Below, piece after piece: positions 46,860 to 58,000 of a DNA stretch of 64,000 nt. Positions within the stretch are counted from its first letter, which is position 1; each line of letters opens with the position of its first letter. Made by a program: the position numbers and the translations under genes. This DNA is from Phyllostachys edulis (lineage: Eukaryota; Streptophyta; Magnoliopsida; Poales; Poaceae), in the NCBI GenBank assembly GCA_036346405.1, contig CM070548.1:87503333-87567332 (forward strand). The letters are read 5' to 3'. The notes under the pieces are model-generated. The model searched no databases and was not told the DNA's origin. It saw only the letters and a program-made list of their open reading frames with translations.

Positions 46860-49800
46860 ACCATCAAACCCGTCAACCATGCAAATGATCCAATAATGAC
46901 AGTGGCAGGGAGCACCGCCTATGGATAGGAATTCCTTCACTAGATTGAACAATCTATGAGCAATGACAGAGTGATGTAATATTCATATAGTATAGTTTTT
47001 GCAACAGAGAACCAATTACAATGCAAAGATTTGAAGCATAAAACACTACCATATAGATATATGCTAGATGGCATATGCGAAACGACACAACATGGCATAA
47101 AGCATACTTTTGTTGGAAGCAGAACAATAGGGTCACTTTTATTAGATGTCCCAACATCAACAACGATGGCTGTAAATTCGTTGTCCCCTCAAGGAAAACT
47201 TCAATGATAACCTCATCAATTCCCAGTCAACTACTAGAGGATATCAGATCAAAGGCATTGATGCTATCTAAACTGGGCAACTCCTAGAAATATAGCAGTA
47301 AGCAGCATGTACCTATGAAATTATTCCCTCAGCTTTCTTAGTTGCCTTGTTAGCACCATATGTGACAACTACACCAATGGTTGATCCAGCCCTCGTAGGT
47401 TTCACCTGCGTAAGGACATTCGAAGTTACATACTAACCAAGGCAACTCCGGAAACAAAGTTTCAACTAAAGCATCCTAACTTGCCACCACTTTGCCATTT
47501 TGTTTATTCAAATTGATGCTTCCAAGCCATTACTTTAATTTTGACTTAGCCAACTTGTCCGATTTTGCCATAGATGACACATCCAGGACCCATAGTCAAG
47601 CTCCAACAGAGGAGCATGAGAATTAGTAATCACATATTACACCTCAAAAAAATCATTTATTGCAAAAGTCGCAGAGAATTATTGATGATTAATCAAGTTA
47701 TGAATTTCGAAACAAGTATAACAAAACTGGCCATATCTCCCATTTTTTCAGATTCTACGAAAAGCATACTTCTTTTTTGCTTAACTAATGTTGTGATTTT
47801 GTAAAAGACAAACTAAATTAGTGTTTTTTTTTGTTTTTGTAAGTGTTTGTTCAGATTCAGTGTCCTGGAAGAGCAAAGCTCACAAACAAAAACTAAATCT
47901 GAATTCAAGCCTCCCAAATACAGCATATTGCATTGATGCAATACAACTAGGAGTGCATTGCATAGTAGAATAATCATTGGGTGGGTTTTTTTTGTAGGGA
48001 TGTGTATATTAAGAAACTTTGTAACGAAAGAATGTTTGCCAAACCTTGCTATTTCCTCCTCAAAGCTATTCTCAGGCATTGTGCATGCCAACGTTCACCA
48101 TATTAAACTAAACTATAGTAGACCTTTCCTCGGGAGATCTGTTAAGCTTAAATGCAACAAATTCTTTACATTAACATGAAAATGCTATGAGGATCAGCCA
48201 GCAAAACCTGTGAACAAAGAGAATTTTTATATTAAAAAGGGTACATAGAGTGCTTCTATAGTACAATTTTGGTATCACTGAATTCAAGACATATTAGTTG
48301 TGTAAGTAAGTTTTGCGTCTAATGTAAACAATTTTACACAATTTAACTAAATCTTGTGATGTCATGTACGAATGTACAATAATTTAAGATGACCAAACCC
48401 ATGACACATTTATCAGATGATAGAAATGTAGGCGGGGTGCATGATTTCAGGTACCTAGGTCCACTAAGCTCCAAATATGACTGATCAAATCTGCTCAACA
48501 TATGGCACCACTGCACCAAATTCAAGTTCTTAATCTGGCTTTGATGCAAGTAGCCTCAAGCCTACCCCTTCTATACAATACCTGGCACATAGATACCACA
48601 AGGAAGGAATGAGGCAGAATCTTTACCAAAATGGAATTGCAATAGAACTCGAGCTTGCTCACTCGCACCATCCCTCATATGAACTTGGTGTAATTGAGGC
48701 CAAAGATAATCCCTTCCTCCAGTCGTGGGAGGTCCTCCACTCGGCCCACCATACGCAAAGTCACAGACTATTGTCAGATTCCAGATCCCAGAAACCTCAG
48801 CTCACTCATATAAAAAGAGATCAAACATAGCATACCTCGCTAATCAATTAGCACAGTGGTAAATTTTGGCTGTAAAGCTCCTCATACCATATCATGTTCC
48901 ACAAATATGCGAAGTTCAGAAAATAAATGGTCAATTCAGTTAAGCAAGAATAGAATAAAAGTGGAAACCCTAGAAATCAAATTCATGTAATTAGAAGCAT
49001 CATAGGGTGTAGATTCACAGTGATGGGGAGAGGGAGGGAGGGGCCGAGGAGGAAGGCGGCTTGGTGGGGCCGGTGCATCTGAGGAGTTGGGTTTAATTTG
49101 GGAGGAGCAATCTGGGGGCGGCGGCGACCGACTATAGGGGAGCGGGAGGGAGGGAGGCTGTGGGCACCGATGTGTTGAAGCGGCGGCATCAGCGGCCGTC
49201 GTGGGGAAGTGGGATGTGTCTGGCGGTGATCATTGTCGGTGACACGTCCTTAGAAGGAATGCATCGGTAGCTATTTCTTGGTAACCGTTAGGTGGGTCAA
49301 GGTGAGAGTTTCTTGCATGGCTCGTCGTGAGGAGGGCTCAAGGGAGGAGGAGGAGCCTTACTGCAAGTGAAAGAAGCGAGTCAGAGAGATGGGAAGGGGA
49401 GGCGACAGAGAGAGCGGCGAGAGAGATGTGAAGGGGAGGCGGCGGCCATCGAGGAGGGATCGGGGCGGCGGCGGTGGCTCGTCTTGAGGGAGGGCTCATA
49501 GGGGGAAGGGGAGGATCCCCGCAACGGCAGCAGAAGGGTGATGGTGAGAGAGAGATGGGAAGGGGAGGAGGCGGAGACGGTGAGAGGGAGGGCGAGAGAG
49601 AGATGGGAAGGGGAGGCGGCGACGATTGCTGGGAGGGTGGGGGGTGACCCTAGGGCGGCGCTTGCAGAGATGGTTGAATAGATCTAGGCCGTCTGTGCAA
49701 GGAACGACGATCGGACGGCTTGACACCCGCCCGATTTGGACCGTGCGATGACGATCCAATGGTTTACGTCCGTTGATACGGAGCTCCACGTAATTTCGGA
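46860..49800 (-). other. Possible minus-strand transcription unit, unidentified
   Basis: The minus strand from about 49800 to 49000 is C- and T-rich, like a grass 5' leader. Possible exons are 48827-48590 (frame including CDFAYGGPSGGPPTTGG) and 47410-47300 (acceptor TTACGCAG, frame including RAGSTIGVVVTYGANKATKK, then a stop). The pieces do not join into a protein I recognise. This may be a decayed gene, a non-coding RNA or chance. No gene is called. Confidence 0.3.
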
Positions 49801-49809
49801 AACAGGGGT

Positions 49810-50192
49810 TCGCAAAAACACCGAGGTGGGAGCTCTTGATGGCATAATTCCTTGCGCGTATAGATAAGAAAGAGATACATGTCTACATGGTCACCACGAA
49901 ACAAAAGGCGAGGGAAAAAACAAGTAAGAAAACGACGCAGGGACGCAGGGTGTCCGTGTCCGGACCCGGCTTGCCAGCGAAGGGAGCGAAAAAGAAAAGA
50001 ACAACTTAAACTGGAAGCGACTTGAGTCGGTCACTCGGTCGGTCAATCACCACGCTCGACACCCCTAACCCTCCCAAAGTCCCAACTCCCACCCCTTCCT
50101 TCCCTCCCTCCCCAGACACCAAACCCAACCACCGATCATTTCATCCCGCTCCGCCGCCCGAAGCCGAGCCGGCGACGCAGCGAGCTCCGAGA
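49810..50192 (+). other. SCAMP promoter and 5' UTR region
   Basis: The stretch runs from AT-rich to CT-rich sequence ending at the SCAMP start codon. The CCCTCCCAAAGTCCCAACTCCC-type leader is typical of grass 5' UTRs. No clear TATA box was seen. Confidence 0.4.
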
Positions 50193-53100
50193 ATGCACCA
50201 CGATCCCAACCCATTCGACGAGGGCGGCGACGACAACCCCTTCTCCGTACGTAATCCCGACCGACCTCTGCTCGCTCACCCCCCATTCTCCTTTCGCTTA
50301 ACTTTAGCTAGCTCGAGCGGGCGCGGTAGATCTCGGGTGTGATCTCCCCGTTTAGCTCCGGCGTTGGATATCTGGCGTGTTCTAATGAGGTGTGGATTTG
50401 GTGTTTCGTAGAATGGAGGAGGAGGACGTGGTGGTGGTGGAGGAGGAGGCAGGTCGCAGTTCCAGTTCCGCCCGACGGAGCCCGTCGGGTTCGGCGGCGG
50501 CAAGGGCGATGCCACCGTCGACATGCCCCTTGACACCATGAACGTAAGAGAGGCTCCCCCATCTTATGGTTGCTTAGCGGGTGAATGAGCGTGTGTTCTT
50601 CGCTGATATGGCTGTTTTGCTATTAAAGGATTCGAAGGGCAAGGCTAGGGAGCTCTCGCAATGGGAGTCAGATCTCAAGAGGCGAGAGGCGGTACGCCCG
50701 TTGTGCTGCTGCCTTGGATTCTTACTGTTGATTTTGTTACATGACGTGGATGCTAAATTGTTGACTTTTTTTTCTATTCTTTTTTGTTTGAATTTTTGTG
50801 GGTGAAGGACATCAAGAGGAGGGAGGAAGCTCTCAGGGGCGGTATGCTTCTACGTGCCTTGGGCTTAGCGCAATGATTATCTTCCTTGATGTTCTCATGG
50901 AGTTTTGAATTGAGTGTTGTTTTATTGTACTGCATTGATGTAGCCGGGGTGCCCATGGAGGACAAGAACTGGCCACCGTTCTTCCCGATTATCCACCATG
51001 ACATTGCCAACGAGATACCAGCCAATGCGCAGAAGTTGCAATATCTTGCGTTCGCAAGCTGGCTTGGTATGTATGCATCCTCAGAAGTCAGAAGTCATTC
51101 ACAATGCAGGGTGTGCTACATTTAGTGTTTTCCAGATATAGCATTGTTTGTACTCACGGAGAATGTTTTGGGTTGCAATAATCTACAGGCATTGTGCTTT
51201 GTCTCTTCTGGAATTTCATTGCTGTCATAGTCTGTTGGATTAGAGGGGGAGGTGAGTTCAGCTCCTCTTTCTAGCGAGTTTCTTTTCTTTCACTTCATGT
51301 ATGCTGGTTTCCCATGCACCTGCACACGTTTATTGTATCATTGTATGGGATGTGTTTGAATTGTAGTTAGTTACCAAGAAGTGCTAAATTTTATTGCACC
51401 ACTATGTCCTTTAATGCAGCAGGCCACTCAACCTTTGGATTTTGTTATGCTTGCAGACTCTAAGCTTTTTTTCCTGGCTACTATCTATGGTATGCTTGGA
51501 ATTCCTTTGTCATACTTGATGTGGTATAGGCCTCTGTACCGTGCTATGAGGTATGCATCTAATAGTTATGCTTCCTGCTATCAACACAGAAAATTTACAC
51601 CAGTTTGTGTCTTCTAATTTGTGAATTCCACTTGCTATCAGCTTAACATGCATAGCATTTCTAATAAACAGTGGAATAATGTTTTTGATTATCTGGTCAG
51701 ACAGAAGCTGTAAAGTAGGGAATTACAAATTCAACCAGATGATGTTTAACTTTAACCGCACTGCAGATCCCTCAACTGTATGTTTACTAATATTGACTTC
51801 ATTTTTAATATTCTATCAACGTGTTGAACAGAACTGACAGCGCATTCAGCTTTGGATGGTTTTTCCTTTGTTACCTGGTAAGGTCTTGAACCCTCGACCC
51901 ATTTGTGGTTTCTGCATTCCTGACATTGAAATGCTACTTGTGTTATGAACCTGATTGAATTACTTTGGGTGTCTTTGTTTGAGTGTAGCTCCACATTGGC
52001 TTCTGCATAATTGCTGCCATTGCTCCACCAATTGTATTTCGTGGAAAGTCCTTAACGTAAGCTACCTTACCACGATTTGCATTGATTGAATTAATTGCTA
52101 TCGAGAATTATTTATATGAACTACCACTACTTCTACAAGATATTTAATACAAAGGATTGTAAATTCATTTATATAATGCTAAAAAACATATTTTATTTGT
52201 CATCAGGGGTATACTTGCTGCAATCGACACCTTCTCTGATCATGCGATAGTTGGGGTGAGTAGATTTGTAGATGCTAGTTGATCCTTCTGCGACTCATAT
52301 ATATAAAATGAGCAACTGAACATGTTTTATACTGTCACTTTTACTCTTTTAGTCTATGAAGTATTTCGATATGATTTTATAAGGTGGGAGTCTGGAAGAT
52401 TAATATGCATATCACATTTAAGATCAATCTTCTGTTCTTTCAGATATTTTACTTTGTTGGATTTGCCTTGTTTTGCTTGGAGACACTTGTGAGCATTTGG
52501 GTTGTTCAGGTCTGTGACTTACCTGCTATATCGTTCTGTCCCTTCCCTCCTATGCATTTGAATTTTCTTTGTCAAGTTTCTTGGTGTTAGCACAATCCTT
52601 GCAGTTATTACTTATCTCTGCATACAAAATGGATGAGGGATTAAATAGATATTTCAATCATGGTAGACATTTATTGTGTGGATTATATATTGTGAGTTTG
52701 GATGTGCTTATTTGAGAGAAATGCAGTTAGTTATGGAACAACTGGACATGTTGGACTATTATAAATCAGTTAGTTTCTTTGAAATATCTGCTGATAAACT
52801 TTTCTAAAGTTGAAGCATTTATATTTGTTATTTGTTTGATTACATCCAGGCTTCTAGCTATCCAACTTTACACATAATTTTCAAAGAAACTGAAGTTCTC
52901 TTTAAAATTGAAAAACAGGGAATTTATGAAATTGTGATTGTGATATTAACCATCGGTTGGCCAATGTTTTCTAATCTATTTGTATTTGTGTTTTCTATGT
53001 CCATTTGTCTTCCTTGTAGTTGTCTCAGCAGAACAAATATGTATAATTTAATTCCCAGGATCTTACCATAAAAAAATACGGAAAGTTGAGTGAGCATGCA

Positions 53101-53292
53101 ACATCAATAGTGACTTATTGTGAGCAATGTTATGCACCTTAGATTTTGGCTTATGTTCTCAACCTGTGTTCGAAGAACTTTGGTTGTTATGCAATTTCTT
53201 ACGATACATTCTGCTAATACAACACTCATCTGATCTTGTTTCGATTCTGGTGTATGCAGAAAGTATACATGTATTTCAGAGGGCACAAGTGA
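50193..53292 (+). CDS. SCAMP: Secretory carrier-associated membrane protein, 274 aa, twelve exons
   Basis: Exons are 50193-50246, 50412-50543, 50629-50691, 50808-50841, 50944-51066, 51189-51251, 51457-51550, 51832-51877, 51989-52056, 52207-52255, 52444-52509 and 53260-53292. All are GT-AG and the 825-nt frame is open. The amino end carries two NPF motifs (residues 6-8 and 15-17), then a Gly-rich stretch and a short charged helix (about 63-95). The conserved NWPPFFPIIHHDI box precedes four membrane segments at about 132-153, 157-178, 192-220 and 241-263. This is the full SCAMP layout. SCAMPs are tetraspan proteins of the trans-Golgi network, plasma membrane and recycling vesicles that act in exo- and endocytosis. 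It is likely functional and has no breaks. Which SCAMP paralogue it is was not determined. Confidence 0.95.
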
Positions 53293-53371
53293 AGTAGGCC
53301 ATGGAAGAAATTTGCGAAAGTCTAGTGGTGCCATCAGAGTGTGTTGTGGTTCCGTGCATACATATAAGTAC

Positions 53372-53509
53372 ATGTCAGTCTTTGTATGTTATGGTAGTGA
53401 TGGAAAGATTTTTCCTTTAAAGTTTGTTTGGTGGAGGGGTATGTCAGTATTTGTATGTTATGGTAGTGATGGAAAGATTTTTCCTTTAAAGTTTGTTTGG
53501 TGGAGGGGT
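53372..53509 (+). repeat. 69-bp tandem duplication in the SCAMP 3' UTR
   Basis: Two copies (53372-53440 and 53441-53509) begin ATGTCAGT(C/A)TTTGTATG and end TTTGGTGGAGGGGT. They differ at one base that I can see, so the duplication is recent. Confidence 0.93.
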
Positions 53510-55040
53510 AGCACCATTATATTATAGTGTTGTTTCCGGACCGATCTGTTGTTTGAAACCTCAATTCTTTACCTATACAAATTTTACTTTCGTTGCACTT
53601 TTGTTTGTTAGTTTGGTTACACGTTTGATTGATCTGCTGGTGTCTACTACAAGAGCCATGATTGTTGGAACCTAAAGACAGCAACCATCCGGGGATCACA
53701 TTTGTCCCTCGTGATGTAGAAGGATACTTCTAGTCTTCCTTGGAGATTCAGCTTCTGCTGAACCGTCTTGTGTTCATCAATGTTTATGCATTTGTTAACG
53801 GCAACAGGGAGTCAAATGAGATTCTCCTGGTAATATTCTGGTTTGCTACGGTTTATGAGTCATGACAACATGGAGTCAACAAGGAGTCAGCACTGCAGCA
53901 ATTCTGTGATAATATGTAGCAGAAAATGATATATATTACTCGTATCGTGCCTCCTGACGTGGGTTGTGCTCATTGTTTATGTCTCTATTCTACTCTTATT
54001 AACGATGAATTATGACTCTTATCTTGTGCCGCGTCATGCTTAACAAAGATGGTTTCTGCCGGGAGATTTATGAAGCATCGACTCAAATGAGTTGTACTCG
54101 AAAGGCACATGAATTGAGGCTTAACAAATGTATTGAGGCCCTGATTTCGCACGAATTTTACAGGAAGTAGTACAATTCCTACAGAAATCCCACCAAATTC
54201 CCGTGTTCCAAATAGGCCGCGAGTTTCTTCAGTTTCCTGCGTATGGCGCATGCTTTGGAATGTCTCGTATGTCTTACCACCGAGTGACGTGGATGCTGAC
54301 CTGGGGCACACCTATAGCCACACATTGACACAGGGACTGCCTTGTACGACGAACGTACATGTGGTGTACAGCATGGTGAGGAATGCATCAGCGATATCCT
54401 CCGAGCCTCAGGCCCTCAGCGAGTAGAATTTCCAGCCTTCATTCCCTCATCTGTAGCCAGCCATCCTTGCGCCGCCACGTGGCGGAACCATATCTAAATT
54501 CATGAAACCACCACCAAGCTTTCTTTCAAGCGTCCCTGGCCATCACAATTAAAACAAGCACACAAGAATTCTCCAGGACATAAAAATGAGAAATGCACAA
54601 AAAATCTCGAACACGTCCTTCTCTTGTGTATACTGGCAGCTAGCAGACAAGCAACAAGCAAAATAATTTTCAGCACATAGCACTAATAAGGTTCATAAAC
54701 CAACTTACATAGGTTAAAAACATTACCAGGAAGAGGGGACGATCATAAAAATTCAAAAGCTTTTCCTAACAAGAAAATTCAGTGTCCAGAGAAAGAATAC
54801 TGACAAAATACAATTGTTGGGAATTAAAGGAAGAAATCATTTTCTGCTCACTATAAGCTGCCCTTGTTATCATCAGAAAAGAAGATAGGGACATCATCAC
54901 CGTCTTCCTTCCCTCCTTATGTTCTCCTAGCTCTATCTCCACCATTCTTTCATCCAATTCTCTCCTCTCCTCAAGTCCCAATCACAAGGTTTGAAGGGAA
55001 GAGGAGCAGCTCCAACAGGAAAGAAGGTCAGCAAGCAAAC
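53510..55040 (+). other. SCAMP-PRK intergenic region and PRK promoter
   Basis: The first several hundred bases are probably the SCAMP 3' UTR. The rest is PRK upstream sequence. The sequence near 54860-55040 is C- and T-rich and leads into the PRK start codon. The in-frame upstream ATG at 54864 would add about 59 Ser/Pro-rich residues and is not the expected start. Confidence 0.5.
54474..54483 (+). promoter_or_regulatory. G-box palindrome upstream of PRK
   Basis: GCCACGTGGC is a perfect palindromic G-box, about 560 bp before the PRK start codon. G-boxes are bound by bZIP and bHLH (PIF, HY5-type) factors and are common in promoters of photosynthesis genes. Its use here is inference. Confidence 0.5.
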
Positions 55041-58000
55041 ATGGCAATCTGCAGCCTACACACCACCACCTCCCTGCACTCCCCATGCACCACCATCTCA
55101 AACACAGGCTTCAGGCAGAATCAAGTCATCTTCTTCACAACCAGAAGCAACAGGAGGAGTAGCACGAGGCGCGGAGGTGCAAGAACCTTTCAGGTTTCAT
55201 GCTCAGCCGAGAAGTCAGTAGTGATTGGACTGGCAGCAGACTCAGGATGTGGGAAGAGCACCTTCATGCGCCGGCTCACCAGTGTGTTTGGTGGTGCTGC
55301 AGAGCCACCCAAGGGCGGGAACCCGGACTCGAACACACTCATCAGCGACACCACAACGGTGATATGCCTTGATGACTACCATTCCTTGGACAGAACTGGG
55401 AGGAAGGAGAAAGGTGTGACCGCCCTGGACCCGAGGGCAAACAACTTTGATCTCATGTATGAGCAGGTGAAGGCAATCAAAGAAGGCCAGGCTATTGAGA
55501 AGCCAATCTACAACCATGTCACTGGTCTCCTGGACCCACCCGAGCTCATCCAGCCCCCCAAGATTTTTGTCATCGAGGGTTTGCACCCAATGTGAGCTCA
55601 CATTCTATCCCCATGCCATGCTCCACATGCTTCTTCCTTCTTGTAGTATTTAGTGTCTGTACTTTTGTTTCTTCATAATATCCGACTAGTTATTGGGTAA
55701 ATGGCGATCATAAACCTTTCTCAATCACCACAGCAACTTCTATTAAATCACCACAAAATCCTCAACACCCTGATGCCTTAAGGAGTGAACCAAAATCTCC
55801 CCAAGTGAAACTAACATGATCGTTTTGCAAGCTGTAACAAGCAGAAATGTTTTTCTAATTTGATCAATCATCGCCATTTACTTGTTTATTTATATTTTTA
55901 AACCAGGTTCGATGAACGTGTGAGAGACCTTCTAGATTTCAGCATCTACTTAGACATCAGCGATGAGGTTAAGTTTGCATGGAAAATTCAGGTATGCTAA
56001 ACATCATGGTTTAGATGTTTCTTGTTCGTTTCTTAAAAAAAAAAGATGTTTCTTGTTCCTCATGAGTCATGACCAGTGAAATCTTTATCGGCAGTTTTTT
56101 TTACCGGAGGGCACCGGTAAGGCCGGTAACCACGAAAATCGGAAATTTCGGCCGAAATTTCCAAAAATTTTTTCGGATTTTTGGGATTTAAAATGTTAAA
56201 AAAATCAAATTTAAACAAAATTCAAGCAAATTCAAATTTTTTTGGACAAATTTCATCAAACCCGATTTTTTTTGGCGGTTTTAATATCTCTGGCTACCAT
56301 CCGGTAACATAGGTTACCCATGATAACCGTGAAATTCACGAGAAAAATTTCCATGGTCATGACACAGTGGATTTTGCTGCTGTTTTTTATCTTTTTAAAA
56401 AAATCACTGGCACTTTTGCAGAGGGACATGGCAGAGCGTGGGCACAGCCTAGAAAGCATCAAGGCTAGTATTGAAGCCAGGAAACCAGATTTTGATGCCT
56501 ATATTGGTACTGCCTTTTGCCAACTAATGTTGTAATCAGCACAAGTTATATATATATATATATGAAATTGGTATGGTACTCCTAGTAGTACGTACTTCCG
56601 CTTCTCGTATACTACTTAAATCGTATGATGACACTTGTCGTAGGGGTGGCCTTAGGGCGGTCCATCGGCCCCAACGACCGGACAAAGACCACAAGGAGAC
56701 CCCTAAGGGCCAAGGTCGGAGGAGAGACTAAGGGCCTCCGAAGGGCACCAAGCATATCTTCGGGGAGACCCCAAAAGGCCCGCGGGGCCCAAAGCAGGAG
56801 GCGCGACTAGGGACCCCCGGAGGGTACCCAAGCATACCTTTAGGGAGGCCTCGAGGGAGGTGCGTGGGCCACCGGAAGGCCTCTGAGGGCCACAGGCCGA
56901 AGGCACACTTCACCTCTCCTCCCTCAAAGGGTACCACGGGTACCCTCAGAAAGGCCGAAGGGTGCGGAAAGGCTGCTGAACACCTCGGGTCTAGGAGCGA
57001 GGAGGCCCCAGGATCCTAGCTTGGGGCCAGCCCGTGAGCACCAAAGCCCCCCCCCCCCCCGACCCAGGAGCACCTAGCACGGTGCGAAGGGAGAGGAGTA
57101 CCAGTGGACCGCGCGTACCAGCCAGATGGAGTAGGTCCAGGAGGGTCGGAAAAGCCCCTGCGGCCCATACGGCCATAGGGTTTTTTTAGGGGTAGAACTA
57201 TAATCTCGTGTACCCTGGTTGGAAGGCAATAAATAGTCGTGGGTCCATTTCTTATACTATCTGGTCTTTTTTGCTAGGACAGTTGGCGCTGTCCGTGTGG
57301 AGCGGCAAGAGAGTCACGAAGCATAGTTCCGAAGCACCAACATGGCCCCTCGGAAGAAGGGCACGCCCAAAGTCTTCGCGACCGAAGCGGTCGTGGCTCC
57401 AAGTACCCCAAGGGCCAAGCGGAGTAGGACCTCTGCAGCAGTAGTGGCTGCCACGGAGGAGGAGGCCAACAACTCCACGCACGGAGACATCGTCGGGAGC
57501 GACACCCGACCCACCGAGGCATCTCTCCCCGAGAACCATCATACGAGCCCGCCTCCGCCCATGGTTGCGGGGGTTACCCGAGAAGCATATGAGACCCTCC
57601 AGAAGGAGCTGGCGGACCTCTGCCGAGAGATGCTAAGCCTTCGGCAACTGCAGTAGCTGCCCTCGCGGCCCCGACCCAGCTCATTGTCATCGCACAGGAG
57701 CGGGCCGCCCCTGTGGCACCACCCGCGGTGGCACTAGGACCATTGCTCCGGGGGGACCCGAACTCCCCGTTGAGCGAAGGGCTGGAGGCGGCCCCGTTGG
57801 CCCCTGGGCTTCAAAATGCCGGATACCCGGCGGCCATACGAGGGAGGCACGGACCCCTCGGAATTCCTCCGGGTGTACGAAACCGCCATCGAGGCGCGTG
57901 GGGGGGGGGGGCAACACCACTAATGCAAAAAGCATCACCCTCGCCCTTAGGGGTGGCATTGACCTTGTTCTTCACCATTCCCCCTGTTCCATATACGCTT

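Noticed and set aside
54864..55040. Upstream in-frame ATG extending PRK by 59 residues
   Set aside because: The extension is Ser/Pro-rich leader translation. The ATG at 55041 gives the normal transit peptide and family length.
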